Source: an uncultured Lachnospiraceae bacterium
GTDB taxonomy: Bacteria; Bacillota; Clostridia; Lachnospirales; Lachnospiraceae
Length of the DNA stretch: 46,698 nt
Reading direction: 5' to 3'
Assembly (NCBI GenBank): GCA_947363565.1
Contig: CANAPP010000022.1
Coordinates: 1-46,698, forward strand
Of this stretch, positions 29,932-38,339 are shown in pieces (the stretch's first letter is position 1; every line of letters starts with the position of its first letter). The notes below the pieces were generated by a model. That model was not told the DNA's origin. It did no database searches and was given only the letters and a program-made list of their open reading frames with translations. The translations under genes were made by a program, and so were the position numbers.

Positions 29932-32124
29932 TTACCCTTCTGCCGCCACAGATGCCGGCGACACCTGAAAGCTTATCACGAATACCGGATTGTTTCCCAT
30001 CATCATATGATGATCCCCCATATGCTTTGACTTCGCCGCAGAGATCTGCACAATCTCCTCTCCCGCAATCCGGATTTCTTTTCTGTCTTTCAGCTCCCTC
30101 AGGCACCGCACCGCCTCGGTTAGTGTCTCCAGGGAAATGGCATTGATGACGATATGCGTACAGGGACTTCTCTTTTCTATGCCGAAAGTCTCCCCCGCCA
30201 TTTTCCGGCAAGCCTCCGCAAGTTTAAAGAGGATATCCGCAAGTTTCCCGCCGCTCCCGCCGATAAACACACTATCCGCCGCCAGCAGACCGTCAAGCGC
30301 CTCAGGAGCTTTTCCCTTTACGATATACAGATTATCCGTCTTAAACTTCTTCCGGTTTTCCTCAATCAGCGCTGCCGCTTCCTCCCTGGCTTCTATGGCA
30401 TAAACCGTCCCCTGGACAGTCCGAAGCGCCGCCTCCACAGCCACGGAGCCAGTGCCGGCTCCTATATCGTAGACCACCGAATCCCTTTTCAGACATAGCT
30501 TTGCGATGCTGACGCTGCGCACTTCCTCCTTTGTCATCGGGGCATTTCCGCGGATAAATGCTGCGTCCGGGATGCCGCCCAGCCTGCACGCCCCGCCCCC
30601 GGGATTCAAGATACACAACACAGCTAGGTCACTGCCGTCGTAACCGCTTAACTCCTCTGCCGTAAGCTTTATGATCCTTTCATCTTCATAGGAAAGGGAC
30701 GATCCGGCAAAAACCGTAAGCCCACCATAGCCGTACGCGGCCATCCCGGCCCCAAGTGCTTTTATCTCCTTCCCGCTGCTCACTAGCACGATCGTCTTTT
30801 TATGATCGCGGACGGCAGAGACCACATGCGCCTTTTTCCCATGCATACTCACCAGCGCTGCATCCTCCCACGGGATATGGAGCTTTGCGCAAAAATATAT
30901 TACCGAAGAGATCCCCGGGATAACTTCCACCTCTGGCTCTGAATCCTTATCCCCGGCTAACGCCGCCAAAATCCCCTTCGCCCCGCTGTAAAATCCCACG
31001 TCTCCGGAAAGAGCCACCGCAATATTTTTATACTCCGTATGCGCCTTTATGTAATCCACAATCTCCGCCGGCCGGTATGACCGGCAGATATCCTGTCGGT
31101 CCAAAGCCGCCGCTTTCACCACGCGCTCTGCACCGATGATAAGATCCGCCTGCCGCAGGCACTCCCTGCCCCTCACCGTAAGATAATCCTGGCTTCCGGT
31201 ACCGATACCTACAAGCGAGACCTTCCGTCGTCTCTCCGTCCCGACGTCCGCTGACAGAACCTCCCGGCAGTCCCCTGCCCCGATGGCTGTTGATAAAACC
31301 TCCCGGTAATCTTCTGCCCCGATGGCCGCAGGCAAAGTCTCCTGACCGCTCGCTGTCTTGTCCGACAGTCTCAGCTTCTCCTTTAAAAGTCCGCACATCT
31401 CTTTGAACGTGTATCCTTTTGTCTCTTTGGGCCTCCCGATAACGATAAGCGTGGCTCCCGTGCTTTTCGCCGCCTCGTATTTCTCCGGGAATCCGCCGAC
31501 CTTTCCGGATTCCTTCGTCACGAACCACGCAATCTTAAACTCCCTCAGCATCGCCGCATTCATTTCCGCGGAGAACGGACCCTGCATGCAGATCAAGTGG
31601 CGCCCCTTTATGCCCAGCCTCTCACATTTCTCCGCCACATCGGCAACAGATAACACCCGCGCGTAAAGCCTCTCCTTGTAATCTTCAAGCTCTGTATACG
31701 CCTCAAGCTCCTTGCTCCCCGTGGCCGCCAGGATATTTCCCCTGGTCTCCTTTAAAAATGCTACGGCTCCCGCAAGATCATCCGCATAAATGCACCCGTC
31801 CGCCGGGCTGCTCTCCCGGACCAGTCGCAGATATGTGCGCCTGCACCGTCCGCACGCTTCCCGGATATTGCGCGATGCCTCATCCGCGTAAGGGTGCGTC
31901 GCGTCCACCACGTATTCCGGCTGGAATTCCCGCATAAGACGCTCCATCTGCCCGCCGTCCATCCGTCTCCCGGAGACAGTGACATTTGTGCCCTCCGGCA
32001 AAAGGCTCCTCCCGTACTCCGTCGCGGTGCAGGCGTGGACCCGCACGGCATGTCCCGCCAGGTATTCCGTAAGCTTACGTCCCTCTGTGGTGCCCGCGAA
32101 TATGAGAACTCTGCTGTCTGCCAT
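29932..32124 (-). CDS. cbiJET: Trifunctional CbiJ-CbiE-CbiT fusion (precorrin-6A reductase and C5/C15 methyltransferase/decarboxylase)
   Basis: Three enzymes acting in sequence are fused in 730 residues. Residues 1-255 are a CbiJ/CobK-type cobalt-precorrin-6A reductase (LIFAGTTEGRKLTEYLA, VVDATHPYA, NILAATGSKEL). A linker at ~256-299 contains a 13-residue repeat. Residues 300-520 are a CbiE-type SAM methyltransferase (KVSLVGIGTGSQDYLTVRG, VALSGDVGFYSGA, EVIPGISSVIYFCA). Residues ~525-730 are CbiT (YDIGAGTGSVAVEAAL, VFIGGSGGKL). CbiE-CbiT fusions are common (CobL); addition of CbiJ at the N-terminus is less so and implies channelling between reduction and C5/C15 methylation. ATG 32124 follows AAGGAG. 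The His-Met run near residue 710 (KHMGDHHMMMGNN) is characteristic of CbiT tails. Confidence 0.92.
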   Translation of the reverse strand: MADSRVLIFAGTTEGRKLTEYLAGHAVRVHACTATEYGRSLLPEGTNVTVSGRRMDGGQMERLMREFQPEYVVDATHPYADEASRNIREACGRCRRTYLRLVRESSPADGCIYADDLAGAVAFLKETRGNILAATGSKELEAYTELEDYKERLYARVLSVADVAEKCERLGIKGRHLICMQGPFSAEMNAAMLREFKIAWFVTKESGKVGGFPEKYEAAKSTGATLIVIGRPKETKGYTFKEMCGLLKEKLRLSDKTASGQETLPAAIGAEDYREVLSTAIGAGDCREVLSADVGTERRRKVSLVGIGTGSQDYLTVRGRECLRQADLIIGAERVVKAAALDRQDICRSYRPAEIVDYIKAHTEYKNIAVALSGDVGFYSGAKGILAALAGDKDSEPEVEVIPGISSVIYFCAKLHIPWEDAALVSMHGKKAHVVSAVRDHKKTIVLVSSGKEIKALGAGMAAYGYGGLTVFAGSSLSYEDERIIKLTAEELSGYDGSDLAVLCILNPGGGACRLGGIPDAAFIRGNAPMTKEEVRSVSIAKLCLKRDSVVYDIGAGTGSVAVEAALRTVQGTVYAIEAREEAAALIEENRKKFKTDNLYIVKGKAPEALDGLLAADSVFIGGSGGKLADILFKLAEACRKMAGETFGIEKRSPCTHIVINAISLETLTEAVRCLRELKDRKEIRIAGEEIVQISAAKSKHMGDHHMMMGNNPVFVISFQVSPASVAAEG
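31247..31324. repeat. 39-bp tandem duplication in the CbiJ-CbiE linker
   Basis: Units 31247-31285 and 31286-31324 share ACCTCCCGG and CTGCCCCGATG blocks at a 39-bp period, with a degenerate further copy to about 31345. They encode repeats of the type REVLSTAIGAGDC in the linker, not in either enzyme core. Confidence 0.75.
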
Positions 32125-32157
32125 TACCCCTTCTCCTTTTCCCTGAATATTTACACG

Positions 32158-32895
32158 CTAATCCCCGCTGATCCGATAGCCTCTGGGAGTTACCATCCAT
32201 TTCCCGACCCTCTTCGTCTCCCTGTTCCCGATAAATACCGTCACAAACATATCCGCCGGCGTTTCCGTAAGCTCCCTGAGCGTCATCACCCGCGTCTCTT
32301 CGCCATTTCTGGCGATATTTTTCACAAGGCCGCACACCGTATCCGGAGATTTTTCAGAAAGCAATACCTGACAGGCTTTTTTCAGATAATCCTTCCGCTT
32401 CCTGCTGGACGGGTTGTACAGGCAGATGACCAGATCCGCCTCTGCCGCAAGGCGCAGCCTTTTTTCAATCGTCTCCCAGGGTGTCAGAAGGTCGCTGAGA
32501 CTGATCAGCGCGCAGTCATGCCCAAGCGGGGCGCCAAGCACCGCGCCGCCGCCGAGAGCCGCCGTCACCCCGGGAACCACTTCTATCTCCGTCTCCGGAT
32601 AATTTCCGGAAAGCTCAAGCATCAATCCGGCCATGCCATAGATGCCCGCGTCGCCGCTGCACACCATGGCCGTTACCTTTCCCTTCTGCGCCTCTTCAAA
32701 TGCCATCCGGCACCTGTCCGCCTCACGCCGCATAGGCGTCGAAAGAAATTCCTTATCCGGGAAATGCGCCCGCAAAAGCTCCACATAAACGGTGTATCCC
32801 ACGATCACTTCGCACTGCCCCAACGTCTCCGCCGCCTTCACCGTCATCTGTTCATAAGCTCCCGGGCCTATCCCTACCACATAGATCTTACTCAA
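32158..32895 (-). CDS. cbiH: Cobalt-precorrin-3 C17-methyltransferase CbiH
   Basis: This SAM-dependent enzyme methylates C17 and contracts the ring. SKIYVVGIGPGAYEQMTVKA opens the protein; VCSGDAGIYGMAGLMLEL, EVVPGVTAALGGGAVLGAPLGHD and LYNPSSRKRKDYL are family blocks. 245 residues is normal. The start appears to be TTG at 32895, six nt after GGAGG and overlapping the cbiG stop (TTGA); an in-frame ATG at 32910 has a weaker ribosome site. Use of TTG coupled to an upstream stop is shared with cbiG and hints at stoichiometric coupling of successive ring enzymes. Confidence 0.93.
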   Translation of the reverse strand: MSKIYVVGIGPGAYEQMTVKAAETLGQCEVIVGYTVYVELLRAHFPDKEFLSTPMRREADRCRMAFEEAQKGKVTAMVCSGDAGIYGMAGLMLELSGNYPETEIEVVPGVTAALGGGAVLGAPLGHDCALISLSDLLTPWETIEKRLRLAAEADLVICLYNPSSRKRKDYLKKACQVLLSEKSPDTVCGLVKNIARNGEETRVMTLRELTETPADMFVTVFIGNRETKRVGKWMVTPRGYRISGD

Positions 32896-33968
32896 AACCT
32901 GACCTCCCATTTTCCCACTGCCGCCGCCACCGTGATCCCGTCCCCCGCCTGTTTCGGGACGAGGATAGCGCCGCCGCTTGCGCACACTGCGCTTCTCTCA
33001 CAGATATTGTCCACTCCGGTAACCGCCCTGACGAAACCGGAGGATGAAAATTCCCCCTCTGTCCTTTTCAGCATTTCCGGCGAAAATGTCTCAAACGGCC
33101 ACCCATATTTTTCGCAGAGCTTAAGGATACCGCTTTCTTCCTTTTTGAGGTCCACACTGGCAGCTTTACCTACGCTCTCCAGGAAAATATCATTTTCCTC
33201 AAGAACGGCAAGTACTTTCTCCTCAAGCTGCCTGGCGCCAGTCCCTTTCCGGCATCCGATTCCAAGCACTAAAGCTTTGGGAATAAGATACAGCGCACCA
33301 CTCCACTGCGTGTACTTGCGGATGCCGATGACAATGTCCGGGGCTGCCTTGCGGATTCTGTTTACCGTATCCGGGGTGTCTCCCTCCTTCCCCGGCCAAA
33401 GCTTTACTCCCTCCGGCAGTCCTCCCGGCACCATCCGGCAGGATTCCTCAAGATACACTGCGATGTTTTTCCCGGAAAGAAGCCGTGCCGAGACTTCCTT
33501 TGCCTTTCTCATATCCTGGATCTTAAGACGATTTTTTCGCGCGAATACATCCACCCCCCATTTCCCGGAAAGATCGGTGGCCGTAGTGATGACCGGCACC
33601 GCGCCAAGCTTTCCGCCGATAAGCTTCGCCAGCTCATTGGCGCCGCCCATATGCCCGGAAAGGATGGGTATACAAAAGTGCCCCTGCTCATCCACAACCA
33701 GGACCGCCGGATCCTCGGCCTTGGACCGGATAAAGGGCGCGACCGCCCGCACTGCTATCCCCGCCGCCCCCACATAGATAAGCGCTTCCCTGGCCATAAA
33801 CTCCCGGCCCGTCCAAGTCTTAAGAGGCTCTGCTATAGAATCCGACGCCCCGCTGTATTTTTTCGCAAATGTCACCGCCGCCCCCTGTGCGTCCAGACAT
33901 TCCTTTATCTTCTCCGCCGTTTTGCGCCCATTTTCCGTAAAACAGATCACGGCTGCCCTTTTGATCAA
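32892..33968 (-). CDS. cbiG: Cobalt-precorrin-5A hydrolase CbiG
   Basis: This enzyme opens the delta-lactone of cobalt-precorrin-5A and releases acetaldehyde, a hallmark of the anaerobic route. FVGAAGIAVR-type text (YVGAAGIAVRAVAPFIRSK), DPAVLVVDEQGHFCIPILSG and HMGGANELAKLIG form the conserved N-terminal and central regions; the C-terminal CbiG domain begins LVLGIGCRKGTGARQLEEKV. 358 residues is normal. The start is TTG 33968, overlapping the cbiF stop. The order cbiF-cbiG-cbiH mirrors the reaction neighbourhood. Acetaldehyde released here is noteworthy given the alcohol dehydrogenase gene just upstream. Confidence 0.94.
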   Translation of the reverse strand: MIKRAAVICFTENGRKTAEKIKECLDAQGAAVTFAKKYSGASDSIAEPLKTWTGREFMAREALIYVGAAGIAVRAVAPFIRSKAEDPAVLVVDEQGHFCIPILSGHMGGANELAKLIGGKLGAVPVITTATDLSGKWGVDVFARKNRLKIQDMRKAKEVSARLLSGKNIAVYLEESCRMVPGGLPEGVKLWPGKEGDTPDTVNRIRKAAPDIVIGIRKYTQWSGALYLIPKALVLGIGCRKGTGARQLEEKVLAVLEENDIFLESVGKAASVDLKKEESGILKLCEKYGWPFETFSPEMLKRTEGEFSSSGFVRAVTGVDNICERSAVCASGGAILVPKQAGDGITVAAAVGKWEVRF

Positions 33969-34738
33969 TGTCCTTCCACCCCTTTTTTCCCTGCCCGAAA
34001 CCCCGTCGTAAACTCTGGGTGATACAGCCTTGACCGCTCATAACTACTGTGACTGACCACATCTCCCACAAGGATCAGCGCCGTCTTTGTGATTCCGTTT
34101 TCTCTTGCCGTAGCGGTAAGCGTCCCTACCGTGCAGATATACGTCTCCTCCTCCGGCCATGTAGCCTTGTACACAATGGCCGCCGGAGTATCCGGGCTGT
34201 ATCCTCCCGCCAGCAGCCCGGCCGTAAGCTGCTCCAAAAGCCCGGCGCTCAAAAACAGTACCATCGTCGCGCCGTGCCCAGCAAACGCCTCCACACTCTC
34301 CTTTTCCGGCACCGGGGTCCTCCCTGCCGTCCGGGTGATGACCACGCTCTGGCTGACTCCGGGCAGGGTGTACTCCAGATTCAGCGCCGCCGCTGCCCCG
34401 CTAAGCGAACTGACGCCCGGACAGGAGGCATAGGCAATCCCTTTTTCCTCCAGAATATCCATCTGCTCCCTGACCGCCCCGTAAATGCTCGGATCCCCAG
34501 TATGGAGCCGCACGGTCATAAGCCCTTCACTTTCCGCAAGCTCCATGGCCGCCGTCACTTCCTCCAACGTCATGCGCGCACTGTCATATATCCGGCAGCC
34601 TTCCTTGACCATCTCCAAAAGCGCCGTATTCACCAGCGAACCTGCGTAGATCACCACGTCGGCCTCCTCAAGAAGCCTCTGCCCGCGGACGGTGATCAGA
34701 TCCACCGCTCCCGGCCCCGCTCCCACAAAATGTACCAT
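33965..34738 (-). CDS. cbiF: Cobalt-precorrin-4 C11-methyltransferase CbiF
   Basis: This SAM-dependent enzyme methylates C11. VHFVGAGPGAVDLITVRGQR, DVVIYAGSLVN, VRLHTGDPSIYGAVREQMD and YASCPGVSSLSGAAAALNLEYTLP (shown in part) match CbiF/CobM. 257 residues is the usual length. Either ATG 34738 or TTG 34744 could start it: GGAG is eleven or five nt upstream respectively. The gene overlaps cbiG by four nt and lies ~77 bp after the iron-alcohol-dehydrogenase gene. Confidence 0.94.
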   Translation of the reverse strand: MVHFVGAGPGAVDLITVRGQRLLEEADVVIYAGSLVNTALLEMVKEGCRIYDSARMTLEEVTAAMELAESEGLMTVRLHTGDPSIYGAVREQMDILEEKGIAYASCPGVSSLSGAAAALNLEYTLPGVSQSVVITRTAGRTPVPEKESVEAFAGHGATMVLFLSAGLLEQLTAGLLAGGYSPDTPAAIVYKATWPEEETYICTVGTLTATARENGITKTALILVGDVVSHSSYERSRLYHPEFTTGFRAGKKGVEGH

Positions 34739-34821
34739 AACCAAACCTGCTCCTTATCTCACTTGTCTTTGCGCTTTCCGTCCCCCGGCCCGGATATCTT
34801 CCGGCGGTATATCGCTGCTTT

Positions 34822-35937
34822 TTAATACAGCTCCCGGTAGATCCGTGCCATCTCGTCCGCCGTGAACTTCACATAGCTCTGGTTCAAAAGCCTTTGCTGG
34901 CTCAGCTCCACGCTCTTCGCAAAGCTTTCTGCCTCCGCCGGCTTCATCCCGTACGCCCGGAGCGGCTTACGCGGTATGATCCGGCTTAAGCTGTCTTCTA
35001 ACCTGTCGTAGACCTCCAGTTCCCCACAACCTAACAGCCCGCCAAGGAACCGGTTAAGTTCCTTAAGCTTCCCCTCCGGGTTCTTTCGCTGATAAGCCGT
35101 AAATACTGCCGTCAAAAACTGGTAATTCGCCTCTCCGTGGGTGACATGGTACACGCCGCTTAAGGGATAAGACATGGCATGGACCGCCCCTGTCCCCGCA
35201 TTTCCAAAAGCAATCCCCGCAAGATTGCTGGCGGTGAGGAAGTCGTCCAAAAGCTCCTCCCGGAAATCCGGGCCGTTTTCGATTATCTGCTTAAACCCTC
35301 CCATGATCATCTCCATGGCCTGTTTGCTGAACATCTCGGTATACCGGTTCGCCCTGGGCGATACGTAAGACTCGATGGCATGGATAAATGCGTCGATAGC
35401 GCTGGTGGCAAAAAAATCATAAGGAAGGCTCCGTAAAAGCTCCGGGATCAGCACGGCCTCATCCACATAGAGGGCATCATTGGCAAGCCCCATCTTGCTG
35501 TGAAGATCAGTGAACTCTGCGATTGACACATTAGAAACCTCCGAACCGGCACCGCAGGTCGTCGGCACCGCGATAAGGGTCCGCACCTTCTCAAGCGGCA
35601 CCTCCCGCATGAATATCTGTTTTGCGCTGTAATCCCCGGCGAGTACCAAAAGCTTTGCCATATCGATGACCGCCCCGCCGCCGATAGCGATGATCCTCTT
35701 ACCGCCCATCCGCCTGAAATCCGAAAACAACGCATCGATCATCTGATCCGTCGGTTCTCCCGCCCCGTAGCTGCTCTTATACACCACCTGCGCCTTAAGT
35801 CCCAGCGGCTGGAAATAAGCTTCATAGATACGCTTTCCTGCAAGGATAAAATCCTCTTTCCCGATGCCGTACTCCCGGACAAATTCCTCAGCACTGCCAA
35901 ACCGCTGTACTGCTGTTTTCTGCTGAAATACTCTCAT
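34822..35937 (-). CDS. Iron-containing alcohol dehydrogenase (group III) inside the cobalamin operon
   Basis: This NAD(P)-dependent dehydrogenase of 371 residues has the NAD-binding glycine block KRIIAIGGGAVIDMAKLL, TLIAVPTTCGAGSEVSNVS and metal ligands in the DAFIHAIESYVSPRAN and HAMSYPLSGVYHVTHGEAN segments. Style is close to 4-hydroxybutyrate dehydrogenases. It is not a known cobalamin enzyme, yet it lies between cbiL and cbiF, 9 bp after cbiL and on the same strand. Possible roles are removal of the acetaldehyde released by CbiG or formation of an aminopropanol or other side-chain precursor; both are inference. AAGGAG lies twelve nt before ATG 35937, a long spacing. Confidence 0.88.
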   Translation of the reverse strand: MRVFQQKTAVQRFGSAEEFVREYGIGKEDFILAGKRIYEAYFQPLGLKAQVVYKSSYGAGEPTDQMIDALFSDFRRMGGKRIIAIGGGAVIDMAKLLVLAGDYSAKQIFMREVPLEKVRTLIAVPTTCGAGSEVSNVSIAEFTDLHSKMGLANDALYVDEAVLIPELLRSLPYDFFATSAIDAFIHAIESYVSPRANRYTEMFSKQAMEMIMGGFKQIIENGPDFREELLDDFLTASNLAGIAFGNAGTGAVHAMSYPLSGVYHVTHGEANYQFLTAVFTAYQRKNPEGKLKELNRFLGGLLGCGELEVYDRLEDSLSRIIPRKPLRAYGMKPAEAESFAKSVELSQQRLLNQSYVKFTADEMARIYRELY

Positions 35938-35946
35938 CTTCTTTTT

Positions 35947-36642
35947 TCATCTCCTTTCCCCTTCTTCATCCTTCACCATCACCAGCGTATAATACCCCGC
36001 CGTCTCCGGTATATTTTCTGCTCCCCGGCAGATACGCTCCTCATCCATCCCGCAGTTTTCCACCATATAGACACCAGGGAGTCCCTGCAGCCGCTCCCTG
36101 ACCTTAGAAAGCTCACGCCCGGCCTTCATCAGGATCTTCGTGCCCGGAAGCCTTAAAGCTTCCTCTATCTGATAGGAAGCGGGGATTACATGGATCTGCT
36201 GCGCCCCCATGGCGATTCCTGTATTAAGCTTTGCCGCCGCTGCGCAGAATGACGGAACGCCGCTTACCATCTCCGCCGCGTATCCCCTTCTTTTCACTCC
36301 CTCATGAAGGTAAATGTAAGTGGAATAGATCGCCGGATCCCCCAGTGTGAGAAATGCAGCCGTCTTTCCCTTTTCAAGCTCTGCACAAAGCTTTTCTACG
36401 CCCTCTGCATGGCTCTGTCTCAGAATATCCTGATCCTTTGTCATCGGCATAGCTATCCCTAACAGCTCCTTTTTTTCAATGTCCGGATAGATCCCTTCAA
36501 CAATCTTATACGCTACCGTCTCCCGGGGAATCCGCCCCGGGACCGCGATAACGTCGCACACCCTGATCAGCCGCAGCGCCTTGAGTGTCAGAAGCTCCGG
36601 GTCGCCCGGGCCTACACCGATCCCATATAATTTACCTGCCAT
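35947..36642 (-). CDS. cbiL: Cobalt-factor II/precorrin-2 C20-methyltransferase CbiL
   Basis: This SAM-dependent enzyme methylates C20, the first committed ring step of corrin synthesis. LYGIGVGPGDPELLTLKALR, VIAVPGRIPRETVAY, FLTLGDPAIYSTYIYLHE and EMVSGVPSFCAAAAKLNTGI (in part) fit CbiL/CobI. 231 residues is normal. GGAGGAGAAG precedes ATG 36642. About 86 bp separate it from cbiD, a stretch with no gene or clear hairpin. The presence of this step but no chelatase nearby means cobalt insertion is encoded elsewhere. Confidence 0.94.
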   Translation of the reverse strand: MAGKLYGIGVGPGDPELLTLKALRLIRVCDVIAVPGRIPRETVAYKIVEGIYPDIEKKELLGIAMPMTKDQDILRQSHAEGVEKLCAELEKGKTAAFLTLGDPAIYSTYIYLHEGVKRRGYAAEMVSGVPSFCAAAAKLNTGIAMGAQQIHVIPASYQIEEALRLPGTKILMKAGRELSKVRERLQGLPGVYMVENCGMDEERICRGAENIPETAGYYTLVMVKDEEGERR

Positions 36643-36728
36643 TACCGCTTCTCCTCCACTGTCCGTTGTTTATATTTTTATCCCTGCTGGCTACCTTTTT
36701 GCTTATCCTCCCCGGCTTCCTGCCTTGC

Positions 36729-37886
36729 TCAGCATCCGCTTTTATACCTGCGGGCCATCTCATCCGCACCCGCAGTCTTCCCGAGGATTCCGTACACCTT
36801 TGAAAATACCACGGTCTCCACTGCCATAGCCTTTCCCGCCCGCAGATTAAGATAGTACGCCGTCCGGTCCATAATCTGGTCCATCAGTGCCTCCCTCTCC
36901 CGCACGCTGCACCGGGAAAGGGCATCATCCGCCGTCACGCACGCAAGGAGATCCTTCGCCCTTTCCGCCGAAAATCCCGCCCGGAGAGCCGCAGCCGCCA
37001 TAAGCTCCATCCGGCAGTCTGCCCACCTTGAATGGGTGTTCATGATACCTCCCGCCACCTTCACAAGCTTGCCGACATGCCCTGCCAGCAAAAGCTTCTC
37101 GCAGCCAAGCTCCCTCGCCATATCGACCGACTGCCCGATAAAATTACTGCACTTTACCACCTGCGTCTCTTCTATGCCGTATTCCTCCCCAAGAAATTCC
37201 AGGCCGTAATTCCCCGGCGCCATCACAAGGCATTTTCCGGCTGCTGGCTGCGCCGCCAGCTTCACCCTCATCTCCAGATATATCGTATCCAAAATCGCCT
37301 GCTCGCTCATCGGCTCCACGATCCCGCTTGTCCCAAGGACAGACAGACCGCCCGCTATACCAAGCCTGGGGTTAAATGTCTTTTTTGCCAGCTCTCTGCC
37401 TCCGGGAACAGATATCTCCACAGCGACCACCCCTTCATACCCGGCTGCATCGCAAATATCCTCAACTTCTTTCCGGATCATCTGCCGGGGCACACGGTTG
37501 ATGGCCGCGGCGCCCACGGGCTGGTCAAGCCCTGGCTTCGTCACTCTGCCGATGCCTGCCCCTCCGTCAATCGTTATCGTCCTGCCCTGACCGCCTGCTA
37601 TGCGGCTTACCTTGCTGTAGACGAGAACGCCGTCCGTAACGTCCGGATCGTCCCCGCTGTCCTTTTTTACTGCGCAGGAAACCGATATTGGAAACTTTTT
37701 CATTTCTTTGTTATCTATTTTGATGTCTCTAATATGCAGGATCCGTATTTCCCCTTTGGGAAGCTCCACCTGCACCTCCAGCTCTCCTGCCCTCCTGATG
37801 CCGAAAAGCAGCTCTGCGGCAGCCTTTGTCGCCGCCTGCGCACATGTCCCGGTGGTCACGCCCTGCCTTAATCTTTGCCTGTCCAT
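36729..37886 (-). CDS. cbiD: Cobalt-precorrin-5B C1-methyltransferase CbiD
   Basis: This enzyme methylates C1 in the anaerobic pathway. LRQGVTTGTCAQAATKAA is the family opening; GGAGIGRVTKPGLDQPVG, GLSVLGTSGIVEPMSEQA, VMAPGNYGLEFL and LLAGHVGKLVKVAGGIMNTH follow. 385 residues is usual. GGGAGG precedes ATG 37886 by four nt. Together with cbiG it proves the oxygen-independent route. It follows the C_GCAxxG_C_C gene by 24 bp and is the first recognised corrin gene of the operon. Confidence 0.95.
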   Translation of the reverse strand: MDRQRLRQGVTTGTCAQAATKAAAELLFGIRRAGELEVQVELPKGEIRILHIRDIKIDNKEMKKFPISVSCAVKKDSGDDPDVTDGVLVYSKVSRIAGGQGRTITIDGGAGIGRVTKPGLDQPVGAAAINRVPRQMIRKEVEDICDAAGYEGVVAVEISVPGGRELAKKTFNPRLGIAGGLSVLGTSGIVEPMSEQAILDTIYLEMRVKLAAQPAAGKCLVMAPGNYGLEFLGEEYGIEETQVVKCSNFIGQSVDMARELGCEKLLLAGHVGKLVKVAGGIMNTHSRWADCRMELMAAAALRAGFSAERAKDLLACVTADDALSRCSVREREALMDQIMDRTAYYLNLRAGKAMAVETVVFSKVYGILGKTAGADEMARRYKSGC

Positions 37887-37910
37887 AATCCTCCCTGCCG
37901 TTAACGAACC

Positions 37911-38339
37911 TTATCCCGCCTGTTGCTTTGTGATTCCAGAAATATACCGGTATGCGAATTCGATTGCACTGCAGGTGAGCCGCTCACACATATGCGGCGG
38001 GTCATTTTCTGAAAAACCTGCCGGACGCAGTTCAAAACATCGCAGCGAACCAAACTTCCGGTCAAAGGCAGACGCAAAACCATAACAGGCAGATACGATC
38101 TCCTCTTCCGTCCTACCCAGCCCATGAAGATAAATCCCGATAAACATCAGCGTACCCTCCACCAGCCCGCACTGCGCCCGGTATCCTCCGGCGCCGTGCA
38201 GGCCCGCCGCGGACTGGATCGTCTGCGGCTCAATAGCCGTTTCAAATAATCCGCCAAGACAAATGAGCGCAGTCCTCGCGCAATTGATATCTTCCTTCCA
38301 GTATAGTTCATGCACCCGGTTTTCTATGTATTCTTTCAT
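37911..38339 (-). CDS. C_GCAxxG_C_C family redox protein, first gene of the cobalamin operon
   Basis: This 142-residue protein has the spaced cysteines of the C_GCAxxG_C_C family: NCARTALICLGGL, GGYRAQCGLVEGTL, SLRCFELRP and HMCERLTCSAIEF. The central motif is QCGLVEG instead of the family GCAxxG. Members are thought to bind metal or act in thiol redox chemistry; their function is poorly defined. The protein is cytosolic and mainly helical. GGAG precedes ATG 38339, which also overlaps the stop of a possible 40-codon leader frame (TGATG). Its position at the head of the operon suggests a role in cobalt or electron handling (inference). Confidence 0.85.
   Translation of the reverse strand: MKEYIENRVHELYWKEDINCARTALICLGGLFETAIEPQTIQSAAGLHGAGGYRAQCGLVEGTLMFIGIYLHGLGRTEEEIVSACYGFASAFDRKFGSLRCFELRPAGFSENDPPHMCERLTCSAIEFAYRYISGITKQQAG

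Noticed and set aside
29861-30211. N-terminal extension of CbiA
   Set aside because: It lies largely over the end of the CbiT domain in another frame and lacks homology; the P-loop start follows the ATG at 29860.
31894-33777. Long open frame (627 codons) on the plus strand antisense to cbiJET, cbiH and cbiG
   Set aside because: Low-complexity His/Arg/Pro/Ser composition, no ribosome site, and exactly antisense to well-recognised genes; an artefact of GC-rich codon use.
37032-37871. Plus-strand 279-codon frame antisense to cbiD
   Set aside because: Shadow of a certain gene; composition and lack of start signals give no support.
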